Origin: Clostridia bacterium
GTDB taxonomy: Bacteria > Bacillota > Clostridia > Christensenellales > DTU072
Length of the DNA stretch: 5,394 nucleotides
NCBI GenBank assembly: GCA_028703745.1
Contig: JAQVME010000111.1
Coordinates: 1-5,394, forward strand
Reading direction: 5' to 3'
Both the position numbers and the translations under genes were made by a program. Numbering within the stretch: the first letter of the stretch is position 1; every line of letters starts with the position of its first letter. The notes beneath the pieces are model-generated. The model ran no database searches and was not told where the DNA came from. It was given only the letters and a program-made list of their open reading frames with translations. Of this stretch, positions 1-5,394 are shown in pieces.

Positions 1-501
1 CCGCCAACTGAGGTTGTCAACGTGCCAATAGATGACCCTGTAGATGACCTGGTGGATGTTCCTGTGAATGTCATTCCTGACCCGATAGTCTTTGCTTCGC
101 CCGTAGCCACGGTAAATATTATTAGAGATTATACCATGGATACGCTGGTATTCCACACTACGCTCAATCAGTGGTCCGTAAGCACGGGTATTGATTTCGG
201 CGGAGAAGAGGGAGCCGCGGTGGCGGCGGCATACGGCGGCGTGGTTGAAAGCGTCACATATGACGCGCTGAACGGTCATAAGGTAGTAATAAAACACAAC
301 GACGATTTGCGTACTATTTATTATTCCCTCAAAGAGGCGACAGTTACGCAAGGACAAACAGTAACCAAGGCGCAGTCGATAGGCTCTATGGGCACGACGG
401 CTTCAAGCAAAATCAGCGACGGTCCGCTGGTGCACTTCGAAGTAACACTAAAGAATGTCATAGCCGACCCTTATGAATATCTGGACATTGGCGACAAATA
501 A
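1..501 (+). CDS. SpoIIQ-like M23/LytM-fold protein, C-terminal part (5' end outside window)
   Basis: The reading frame is open from base 1, so the true start lies upstream; the GTG at 22 is probably internal. Of 166 visible residues, about 1-35 are a Pro/Asp/Val-rich linker and about 45-162 form an M23 peptidase (LytM) domain, recognised by STGIDF (61-66), the VVIKH strand (95-99), IYYSLKE (106-112), the GQTV...IGSMGTT turn and VHFEV (144-148). SpoIIQ proteins are forespore membrane proteins whose LytM domain pairs with mother-cell SpoIIIAH across the intermembrane space during engulfment; the segment TLNQWSVSTGIDF resembles that family. The metalloprotease signature is eroded: the first His of HxxxD is Ser61 and the first His of HxH is Leu143, while Asp65 and His145 remain. 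It is therefore probably a structural, non-hydrolytic domain. B. subtilis SpoIIQ is also known to lack a catalytic His. A different degenerate M23 protein remains possible because the N-terminus is not visible. TAA stop at 499-501. Confidence 0.75.
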   Translation, partial: PPTEVVNVPIDDPVDDLVDVPVNVIPDPIVFASPVATVNIIRDYTMDTLVFHTTLNQWSVSTGIDFGGEEGAAVAAAYGGVVESVTYDALNGHKVVIKHNDDLRTIYYSLKEATVTQGQTVTKAQSIGSMGTTASSKISDGPLVHFEVTLKNVIADPYEYLDIGDK

Positions 502-551
502 GGCGCCACAAAAAAAGACTCTAAAGAATAAAAAAGAACGTTTAATGATAA

Positions 552-591
552 AATATGCAGAAATCAGGCAATAGCCTGATTTCTGCATATT
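552..591. terminator. 18-bp perfect inverted repeat between convergent genes, possible bidirectional terminator
   Basis: Bases 552-569 and 574-591 are exact reverse complements (18 bp) around a 4-base AATA loop. The hairpin lies 50 bases after the SpoIIQ-like stop and 15 bases beyond the stop of the minus-strand HEYGH gene, where a shared terminator would be expected. Neither side has a good uridine run immediately after the stem: the plus strand continues CTCAAAG, and the minus strand continues TTATCATT with a T-run only about 15 bases later. The stem is strong but the terminator is not canonical, so termination is inferred from position and structure. Confidence 0.55.
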
Positions 592-606
592 CTCAAAGAA
601 ATTCGG

Positions 607-1062
607 TTATTTTCCGAGTTCGCCGGAAGATACATGTTCGCGCCGCGTTGCGGATAAACCGGTGAATTTCTCGCCGAGGAGATTCGCCCATTTCTCGGGA
701 TAGAAAGCGTAGTAACTTACACCCTTCTTGTCACGCAGGTTTTTGAACCTTTTTGCGTTGCACCAAATCATTGACGGGATGCCGATAATCAGAAGATAGA
801 ATGGGCCTAAAATCAGCGACTGCACATAGTGCCCGTATTCGTGGACTTTTGTCGGGGCTATCCATTCATCGCCCCTGGTGCCGTTTATGACGATGAAGCG
901 ACCGAGAGATATACCGCCCCATTCTTCGCTGTGATAGGCGATGTTTGCGCCGAAGAAATTTTCTCCGGGACAATTCCTGTACTTGTGAAAGTTTATTATA
1001 CCGAGCAGATTTTGCAGTCCTGCCCAGGTACAGTCGATGAGAAGCAGTAACAACTTTTTCAT
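607..1062 (-). CDS. Small membrane protein with HEYGH putative zinc-binding motif
   Basis: This 151-residue protein has no assigned function that I recognise. It has a hydrophobic N-terminus (about residues 4-24), then a soluble segment leading to TKVHEYGHYVQS, where His74, Glu75 and His78 form the HExxH zinc-binding motif of gluzincin-type metalloproteases. A membrane segment follows at about 82-101 (SLILGPFYLLIIGIPSMIW), then YYAFYPEKWANLLG (117-130), in which Glu123 could be a third metal ligand. The HExGHxxQS...GPxYLxxxGxPS pattern recurs in uncharacterised bacterial proteins of this size, as far as I recall. The C-terminal tail is charged. Proteolytic activity is unproven; it could equally be a degenerate or regulatory membrane protein. 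It is the last gene of the minus-strand unit, 24 bases after the serine protease gene, with a good ribosome site (GAGGAAA) 5 bases before its ATG. TAA stop at 607-609. Confidence 0.75.
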   Translation of the reverse strand: MKKLLLLLIDCTWAGLQNLLGIINFHKYRNCPGENFFGANIAYHSEEWGGISLGRFIVINGTRGDEWIAPTKVHEYGHYVQSLILGPFYLLIIGIPSMIWCNAKRFKNLRDKKGVSYYAFYPEKWANLLGEKFTGLSATRREHVSSGELGK

Positions 1063-1067
1063 TTGAA

Positions 1068-1074
1068 TTTCCTC
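1068..1074 (-). promoter_or_regulatory. Ribosome binding site of the HEYGH gene
   Basis: On the minus strand the bases read GAGGAAA, followed by TTCAA and the ATG at 1062-1060. The site lies wholly in the 24-base gap after the protease stop, so this gene can be translated independently of its upstream neighbour. It fixes the start at 1062. Confidence 0.7.
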
Positions 1075-1086
1075 ATTAAGCTGATT

Positions 1087-1806
1087 TTATGCAAGCGCGG
1101 CTTGGCTGACCGCTCCGTTGAAAAATTCCATAAAGTTCTTTGAGGGTATGGCAAAACCGATGCCCTCGACTCTTGTGTCGGTTTTTTTTATTTTAAAGGA
1201 AATAATTCCGATGACTTGTCCCTCGATATTTATCAGCGGACCTCCGCTTGAGCCGTTGTTGATGGCGGCGTCAATCTGTATGACCTCGCTGATAATGTTT
1301 GTCTCAGAATCCTTGAATTTTCGGATGGGAACGCTGATGATGCCCTTCGTCATGGCAATGCCATAGCCTTCGGCGTTTCCTAGCGTGAATATTGTCGCGC
1401 CGTAAGAAAGGTTTTCGCTGTCGCCTATGGTTACAGCGGTAAGAGTCAAGTCGTTGCGCTGGAATTTCAGCACGGCAAGGTCCTTTTCGATGTCGTAGGC
1501 TATTATATCCAATAGATATTTTTCCTCGCTTCTGTTGAAGTTTGCCGAGATCTCCGAGGCTTCGTAAACGAAGCGGTCGACGGTGTTTGTGACGACGTGC
1601 GCGTTTGTGATAACGTAGCCTCTTTCATCGACGATAAAACCCGTCGCAGAGCTTACAGACGCCTGAAAGGAGCAGGTGAGCTCCAGCACCGAGGGCAACA
1701 GTTGCGAGGCAATCTTTTCTCCTGCCTCCACCTCGTTGACGAAGGAACATGAAAAAAGAGTTGCCGCAAGCAGTATGAGTATGATGATTGAGCATATTTT
1801 TTTCAT
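1087..1806 (-). CDS. Trypsin-like (HtrA/DegP-type) serine protease, predicted lipoprotein, no PDZ domain
   Basis: The 239-residue product (from the ATG at 1806) begins MKKICSIIILILLAATLFSC, a lipoprotein signal peptide with Cys20 as the likely lipidated residue, so it should be anchored on the outer face of the membrane. The mature part is a family S1C-like chymotrypsin fold with an intact triad: His70 in ITNAHVV, Asp109 in EKDLAVLKF and Ser187 in NNGSSGGPL. The motifs TGFIVDERGYVITNAHVV and TLGNAEGYGIAMTKGIIS are typical of HtrA proteases. The chain ends soon after the protease domain (GIGFAIPSKNFMEFF), so the PDZ domain of DegP/HtrA is absent, which suggests no PDZ-based substrate recognition or activation. 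A TTG at 1818 would add four residues and overlap the mannosidase, but AAAGG (1823-1819) abuts it with no spacing; from the ATG the spacing is 12 bases. The ATG lies one base after the mannosidase stop, so translational coupling is likely. Substrate unknown. Confidence 0.88.
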   Translation of the reverse strand: MKKICSIIILILLAATLFSCSFVNEVEAGEKIASQLLPSVLELTCSFQASVSSATGFIVDERGYVITNAHVVTNTVDRFVYEASEISANFNRSEEKYLLDIIAYDIEKDLAVLKFQRNDLTLTAVTIGDSENLSYGATIFTLGNAEGYGIAMTKGIISVPIRKFKDSETNIISEVIQIDAAINNGSSGGPLINIEGQVIGIISFKIKKTDTRVEGIGFAIPSKNFMEFFNGAVSQAALA

Positions 1807-1807
1807 G

Positions 1808-4741
1808 CTATAATACAACCTTTATGGTCTTGATTTCGAACGGCGTGAATTCGAGAGTGTCCAAAGAGCACTCCGCGAGTTCGTTCTCTAACATATCGGT
1901 AAGTAGCGTCTTTTTATAGGCGGTGTCTAGGGCGATTTTTGCGGTGCGCGCCTTTCCGCTATCCTCATAAGCCCGTATGATATATTCATCACGCCTATTT
2001 TCCGACATTTTCACCGTCTCGATGACAATATGGCTGTCGCTTGAGCTGACAAAACTTCCGAAGCAGGCGTTCGCGACAATAAGGGGGTTGTTGAAAGCGT
2101 ATGCCGCCTTTGCGGTCTCCGCTTCGTAACAGTCGCCGCTGTGCGGATAAAGCGCATAACGGAATGAGTGCATACCCTTGTCGGCGTCTTTGGCAGGCCA
2201 CATAGGCGAGCGAAGTAAGTTTAGCGAGATTACGCCGTCCTTGACTCTGTGCCCGTATTTGCAGTCGTTCATAAGGCTGATGCCGAAGCCGCCGCTTGAA
2301 ACGTCCACCCATTTGTGGGCGGCAATCTCAAATTGCGCTTTCTCGATGCTCGTGTTGTTGCTCGTCGACCGCTTTATGTTGCCGAATTGAATGTCGCAGG
2401 TTACCTCGTCGGCGAAGACAGACGGCGAGAATTCTGCGCGTAACATTTTGTGGGTTTCTTGCCATTCGATGTTGTTGTCAAATTCGACGTATGGTTTTCC
2501 CATAGTAAGTATGATTTTTTGCGTGAGCAGGGACTTGTTGTATTTGTAAAGATTTTCTCTTATTATGCTGTTGCCTTCCTGATATTGCTGAAACCCGACA
2601 AGGCTGAAGATTTCGGGTTGTTTTTTTGTGTAATTTATGTCGATATCCCATGCGTTGTAATGTAGCCTTTTATCCTTGTATACGCAAAGCAGGTTGAGAT
2701 AATCTCCGCAAAATTCTTTTCCGAGCTGTTTGTGGAAAAGGCGAATAATCTCGCCGTTTTCGCCGAAATCGACACTCAAAATATCACTTTCCATCTTGTC
2801 TATCTTGTGCGAGGCAACCTCTTCAAGTCTGGCGCTGCCGTATGGCGGCACGACGGCGTGATAGAACTTTTCGCCGTGCTTCAATGTCTCTTTTCTTTCG
2901 TAGGGAGTTGTGTTGACGGCGCAGAGCTGAAGCTTGTTGCTGAAGGTTTTTAGCAGGCTCTGTTGCGCCTCTACAAGCTCTTTGTTGAACTGCTGATAAC
3001 GTGACACGCTTTCGTCGTATACGCGTTTTATGGAGGAGCCGGGAATAATGTCGTGGAACTGATAGAGGAGCATTTCCTTCCAAACTCCGTCCAGCAGGTC
3101 GTAGGGATACGGCGCGCCGTTCTTTATGTGCGCAAGCGTGGCGAGAAACTCCAGGTTGTGCAGGTTGCGTTCGGTAAGCCTGTTGTAATACTTATTGTTG
3201 GACTGGGTTGTCAGCGTGCCTTGATGTTTCTCAAGATACAGCTCGCCTTTGTGGGCGGGGAGCTTGTCTTTTATTTCTTCCAGCTTAGCAAAAAGCTCCT
3301 TGGCGGGCGCAAATTTCACAACGGGATTGCCGGCAAGGTTCTGTTGGCGGAGGACGCTTTCGATATGTCCTTCACTCGGACCGCCGCCGCCGTCGCCTAT
3401 TCCGTAGGGCATACCCATATCTTTTACGAATTCTCTCTCAGAATTCTTGCTGACGGCATACTTCAGTGCCACGGGCGTGGCGTCGCTGTTGTAGTTACCT
3501 TCGGGGGGCATATGCACCATCACGCTGCTGTCGTCAATACCTTCCCACATAAAAGTTCTGTAAGGGAAGACGTTTTGTTCGTTCCAGCTCAGCTTAATGG
3601 TAAGGAAATAGTCCATACCGCATTTTTTTAGAATCTGAGGCAGGTTGCCGGAAAAGCCAAAAACGTCGGGCAGCCAACAAATCTTTGAGGTTTTGCCGTA
3701 TTCGGCTTGCCAGAACCTCTCGCCATAAACGTTTTGGCGGATAAGGCTTTCTCCGCCGGTTACGTTGGTATCACATTCTACCCACATTCTGCCTTGCGGC
3801 TCTATGCGGTCTTTCAAGATGGCGGCTTTTATTTTGTCGTAGAGCTTTGGATAAAGGTTCTTGAGCCATTCCAACTGTTGCGGCTGGCTGACGCCGAAGA
3901 TATAATCGGGGTATTTTTCTATATTATAAATAGTATTAGAAAAAGTCCTTCCTGTTTTTCTTTTTGTTTCTCTAATGGGCCACAGCCAGGCAAGGTCAAG
4001 GTGGGCGTGCCCAGTGGCGTAGAAGGTGTAGGGGGACGGTTCGCCGTAGGTCATTTCTGAAGCAAGTGTTTCTCTGGCAAGACTGACCTTTTCCGCGGAG
4101 AAGTCACCGGTTATTTTGCTTACGGCGGACAGCGTGCCTTGCAGGCTCTTGCGCTTGGGCGAATTTTTGTCAAGCGTGGTGAGCTGAAAAAGCAGCGTAA
4201 GGTAGTCGTAGTACAAAGCGTTTATGTCCTCGCGCATAACGGCGATATCGGCTTGCTTGAGTTTGGCATAATTTCGCAGGTTTATGGAGAGCTTGTTGTG
4301 ACCGGCCTCCACCCAAATGTCTATGTCTTCGCCGCCTACGGCGCACTCGCAGAAATTCAGCACCTTTTTGGCTTTGGCGGGTTGAAAAGCGTCGATGGCT
4401 CCGCAAATGTTCGAAAGACCTTTTACGGGAGTGCCCTCGTCATCAAAAAGACAGCCTTCGCCGTCTAAATGAATAAGCAAAACGACCTTGCCGCCCTTCG
4501 CTGAAGCGGGTACGACGCCTTTGAAATTGAACCAGGCGCAGTCGAAGGTGTGTCCCCATTTTTGTCCTTTCTTTATCGGCTGATAATCTTTAGTTAATCT
4601 TTCGGCAAAGGGAATGGGCTCCTTCTCCGTCACATAGGTCGCCTCAAGAACGCCGACCTTCGTATATACCTTTGATTTAATTTTTTTTAATTGAAGCAGC
4701 AACAGGGGGCTGCAAAATATTTTTAGGTATTTTTCGTACAT
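1808..4741 (-). CDS. Alpha-mannosidase, glycoside hydrolase family 38
   Basis: This 977-residue enzyme should release alpha-linked mannose with retention of configuration through a zinc-dependent double-displacement mechanism. An N-terminal beta-rich domain (about 30-235) precedes the catalytic domain, which starts at GHAHLDLAW (244-252). His247 and Asp249 match the first zinc ligands, Asp359 in CWLPDVFGFS the nucleophile and zinc ligand, and His563 in QFHDIIPGSS the last zinc ligand. DGGGGPS (450-456) is typical of the cytosolic/bacterial subfamily. A C-terminal beta-sandwich region follows, with the family signature around 800-870 (AAHKWVDVSSGGFGISLMND, LLRSPMWP, YALYPHSGD) and the end LEFTPFEIKTIKV. 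Length is normal for the family. There is no signal peptide, so it is probably cytoplasmic and acts on imported manno-oligosaccharides; linkage specificity cannot be read from sequence, and phosphomannosyl substrates (as for E. coli MngB) are not excluded. The start is fixed by GGAGGA 5 bases upstream. It is the first gene of the minus-strand unit. Confidence 0.96.
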   Translation of the reverse strand: MYEKYLKIFCSPLLLLQLKKIKSKVYTKVGVLEATYVTEKEPIPFAERLTKDYQPIKKGQKWGHTFDCAWFNFKGVVPASAKGGKVVLLIHLDGEGCLFDDEGTPVKGLSNICGAIDAFQPAKAKKVLNFCECAVGGEDIDIWVEAGHNKLSINLRNYAKLKQADIAVMREDINALYYDYLTLLFQLTTLDKNSPKRKSLQGTLSAVSKITGDFSAEKVSLARETLASEMTYGEPSPYTFYATGHAHLDLAWLWPIRETKRKTGRTFSNTIYNIEKYPDYIFGVSQPQQLEWLKNLYPKLYDKIKAAILKDRIEPQGRMWVECDTNVTGGESLIRQNVYGERFWQAEYGKTSKICWLPDVFGFSGNLPQILKKCGMDYFLTIKLSWNEQNVFPYRTFMWEGIDDSSVMVHMPPEGNYNSDATPVALKYAVSKNSEREFVKDMGMPYGIGDGGGGPSEGHIESVLRQQNLAGNPVVKFAPAKELFAKLEEIKDKLPAHKGELYLEKHQGTLTTQSNNKYYNRLTERNLHNLEFLATLAHIKNGAPYPYDLLDGVWKEMLLYQFHDIIPGSSIKRVYDESVSRYQQFNKELVEAQQSLLKTFSNKLQLCAVNTTPYERKETLKHGEKFYHAVVPPYGSARLEEVASHKIDKMESDILSVDFGENGEIIRLFHKQLGKEFCGDYLNLLCVYKDKRLHYNAWDIDINYTKKQPEIFSLVGFQQYQEGNSIIRENLYKYNKSLLTQKIILTMGKPYVEFDNNIEWQETHKMLRAEFSPSVFADEVTCDIQFGNIKRSTSNNTSIEKAQFEIAAHKWVDVSSGGFGISLMNDCKYGHRVKDGVISLNLLRSPMWPAKDADKGMHSFRYALYPHSGDCYEAETAKAAYAFNNPLIVANACFGSFVSSSDSHIVIETVKMSENRRDEYIIRAYEDSGKARTAKIALDTAYKKTLLTDMLENELAECSLDTLEFTPFEIKTIKVVL

Positions 4742-4746
4742 CTATA

Positions 4747-4752
4747 TCCTCC
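4747..4752 (-). promoter_or_regulatory. Strong ribosome binding site of the alpha-mannosidase gene
   Basis: The minus strand reads GGAGGA, then TATAG and the ATG at 4741-4739, a near-perfect anti-16S match at good spacing. A small hairpin (AGGC-AAAA-GCCT, bases 4767-4756) sits just upstream in the leader; at four base pairs it is probably too weak to control initiation. Confidence 0.8.
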
Positions 4753-4787
4753 GTAAGGCTTTTGCCTCGAAATTTACAATACTAGTT

Positions 4788-4816
4788 ATTATATATTAAA
4801 ATTAAGAAAAAAACAA
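4788..4816 (-). promoter_or_regulatory. Predicted sigma-A-type promoter of the mannosidase-protease-HEYGH unit
   Basis: On the minus strand, a -35-like TTGTTT (4816-4811) is followed by a 17-base T-rich spacer and a perfect -10 TATAAT (4793-4788). Transcription would begin near 4781, giving a leader of about 40 bases that contains the GGAGGA site. The -35 element matches consensus only at TTG. No other promoter is evident between the three genes, consistent with one transcript. Confidence 0.6.
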
Positions 4817-4832
4817 TAGCCGAGCGCCATTA

Positions 4833-4861
4833 TTGCAAAATCGGCAGAACTTTGCTATAAT
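4833..4861 (+). promoter_or_regulatory. Predicted extended -10 promoter of recX
   Basis: A -35-like TTGCAA (4833-4838) is followed by a 17-base spacer ending in TGC and a perfect -10 TATAAT (4856-4861), giving an extended -10 element TGnTATAAT at 4853-4861. The usual start point seven bases after the -10 is 4868, the A of the recX ATG, so the transcript may be leaderless. The -35 box lies 16 bases from the -35 box of the divergent mannosidase promoter, so polymerase molecules at the two promoters could interfere with each other. Confidence 0.65.
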
Positions 4862-4866
4862 CGGCA
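4839..4866 (+). repeat. Two direct copies of AATCGGCA at the recX promoter, 20-base period
   Basis: AATCGGCA occurs at 4839-4846, just after the -35 box, and at 4859-4866, overlapping the end of the -10 and the bases before the start codon. The start-to-start distance is exactly 20 bases, about two helical turns, so both copies would present the same face of the DNA. That is the geometry of an operator for a protein bound as a tandem pair, but no known regulator motif is recognised, and the copies could be chance. Confidence 0.4.
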
Positions 4867-4867
4867 T

Positions 4868-5394
4868 ATGAATATTGAAAGCATAACACAAGGTAAAAAC
4901 AAAAGCGTAATTACCGCAAACGGCAAGGAGTACGAGTTCTCGAACGAGGTAGTGTTCGCAGATCGGTTGCAATGCGGCGAAATCGGCGCAAAAATGTTCT
5001 TTGAATACAAAGAAAAAAGCGACTGTCTGCTCGCGAAAGAGTATTTGTTCGCATTGCTTGCTCGCGCGTTAAAGAGCAAAAAAGCCGCCGCCGAAAAACT
5101 GCGCCAAAAAGGCTTTTCGTCGAAGGCAATACAATACGCGCTGGAAAGGGCGGAGGAATACGCGTTGCTCGACGATGAGAATTACGCAAGATGCTACATA
5201 AGAACGTACAGCCGTTCAAAGGGGCGCAGAAGGCTCGAATACGAGTTAAAAAGGCAGGGCGTTGCTGACGAAGTCATACGGCGTATATTCATGGAGGAAG
5301 GAGACCGCGATACAGATACGGCGAAAGCCGCCGCCGAAAAATACGTGCGGCAAAAAGGCGCCAAAGCGTCAAAGGACAAGCTTTTTCGCCACTT
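4868..5394 (+). CDS. recX: RecX, regulator of RecA recombinase (3' end outside window)
   Basis: The frame starts at ATG 4868 and is open to the window edge; 175 residues are visible. RecX binds RecA filaments in the cytoplasm and modulates, usually inhibits, RecA strand exchange and coprotease activity. The N-terminal part (1-50) resembles the beta-rich start of Gram-positive RecX (ITQGKNKSVITANGKEYEFS). Three-helix repeats follow: about 54-97 (YLFALLARALKSKKAAAEKL, KGFS), 98-142 (YALLDDENYARCYIRTYSRSKGRRRLEYEL, KRQGV, VIRRIF) and the start of a third at 143-175. The LLDDENYA and SKGRRRLEYELKRQGV signatures are characteristic. Probably only part of the third repeat is missing. No Shine-Dalgarno site precedes the ATG, and the next candidate starts (GTG 4952, ATG 4994) would cut into the family's conserved N-terminal region and have no properly spaced site. 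recX is divergent from the mannosidase unit; recA is not in the window. Confidence 0.9.
   Translation, partial: MNIESITQGKNKSVITANGKEYEFSNEVVFADRLQCGEIGAKMFFEYKEKSDCLLAKEYLFALLARALKSKKAAAEKLRQKGFSSKAIQYALERAEEYALLDDENYARCYIRTYSRSKGRRRLEYELKRQGVADEVIRRIFMEEGDRDTDTAKAAAEKYVRQKGAKASKDKLFRH

Noticed and set aside
829..1050. 73-residue plus-strand open frame
   Set aside because: It is antisense to the HEYGH gene, which has a good ribosome site, an operon position and a coherent membrane-protein sequence.
1816..1818. TTG as the start of the serine protease
   Set aside because: The AAAGG site directly abuts it with no spacer, and the four added residues give nothing to the signal peptide; the ATG at 1806 fits better.
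3053..3631. 192-residue plus-strand open frame
   Set aside because: It lies entirely antisense to the well-supported GH38 catalytic domain, has no ribosome site and shows no recognisable domain; it is a shadow of the mannosidase codons.
4756..4767. Small hairpin AGGC/GCCT in the mannosidase leader as a riboswitch or attenuator
   Set aside because: The stem is only four base pairs and the whole leader is about 40 bases, too short for a structured riboswitch.
4847..4862. Possible LexA/SOS box near recX (GAAC at 4847)
   Set aside because: The matching GTTC half-site is absent at the expected distance, so there is no LexA palindrome.
4911..5219. Minus-strand open frame of 102 residues, plus overlapping ones at 4855-5079 and 5194-5379
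   Set aside because: All are antisense to recX, whose plus-strand translation matches the family throughout; their Arg/Ser-rich composition is typical of shadow frames.

Overview
The window looks like chromosomal DNA from an endospore-forming member of the Bacillota, most likely an uncultured clostridial lineage. Three things point there: a SpoIIQ-like sporulation protein fragment at the left edge, a RecX of Gram-positive type at the right edge, and purine-rich Shine-Dalgarno sites (GGAGGA, GAGGAAA) with sigma-A-like promoters. Genus cannot be assigned. Coding density is high: four transcription-related gaps are present and none exceeds about 130 bases.

Layout, left to right. Bases 1-501 (+) hold the C-terminal part of an M23/LytM-fold protein resembling SpoIIQ, with two of the four metalloprotease signature residues replaced. 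Bases 502-606 form a convergent gap containing a perfect 18-bp inverted repeat. Bases 607-4741 are a minus-strand, tightly packed three-gene unit, read right to left: a 977-residue family GH38 alpha-mannosidase; a secreted trypsin-like (HtrA-type) lipoprotein protease without a PDZ domain, whose ATG lies one base after the mannosidase stop; and a small membrane protein with an HEYGH metal-binding motif, 24 bases further on. Bases 4742-4867 are a divergent promoter region. Bases 4868-5394 (+) are recX, running off the right edge.

The mannosidase has its complete zinc/nucleophile set and should be an active intracellular glycan-trimming enzyme. The two following genes act at or outside the membrane (a lipid-anchored serine protease and a putative membrane metalloprotein), so the operon mixes sugar catabolism with envelope functions; no pathway linking the three is evident from sequence alone.

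The most noteworthy detail is the recX promoter. A consensus extended -10 element (TGC-TATAAT) is placed so that the predicted transcription start falls on the A of the ATG, and there is no Shine-Dalgarno site, suggesting a leaderless mRNA. Two copies of AATCGGCA, exactly 20 bases apart, frame the same promoter. I saw no mobile elements, CRISPR array, tRNA or rRNA, and no convincing new multi-gene system.
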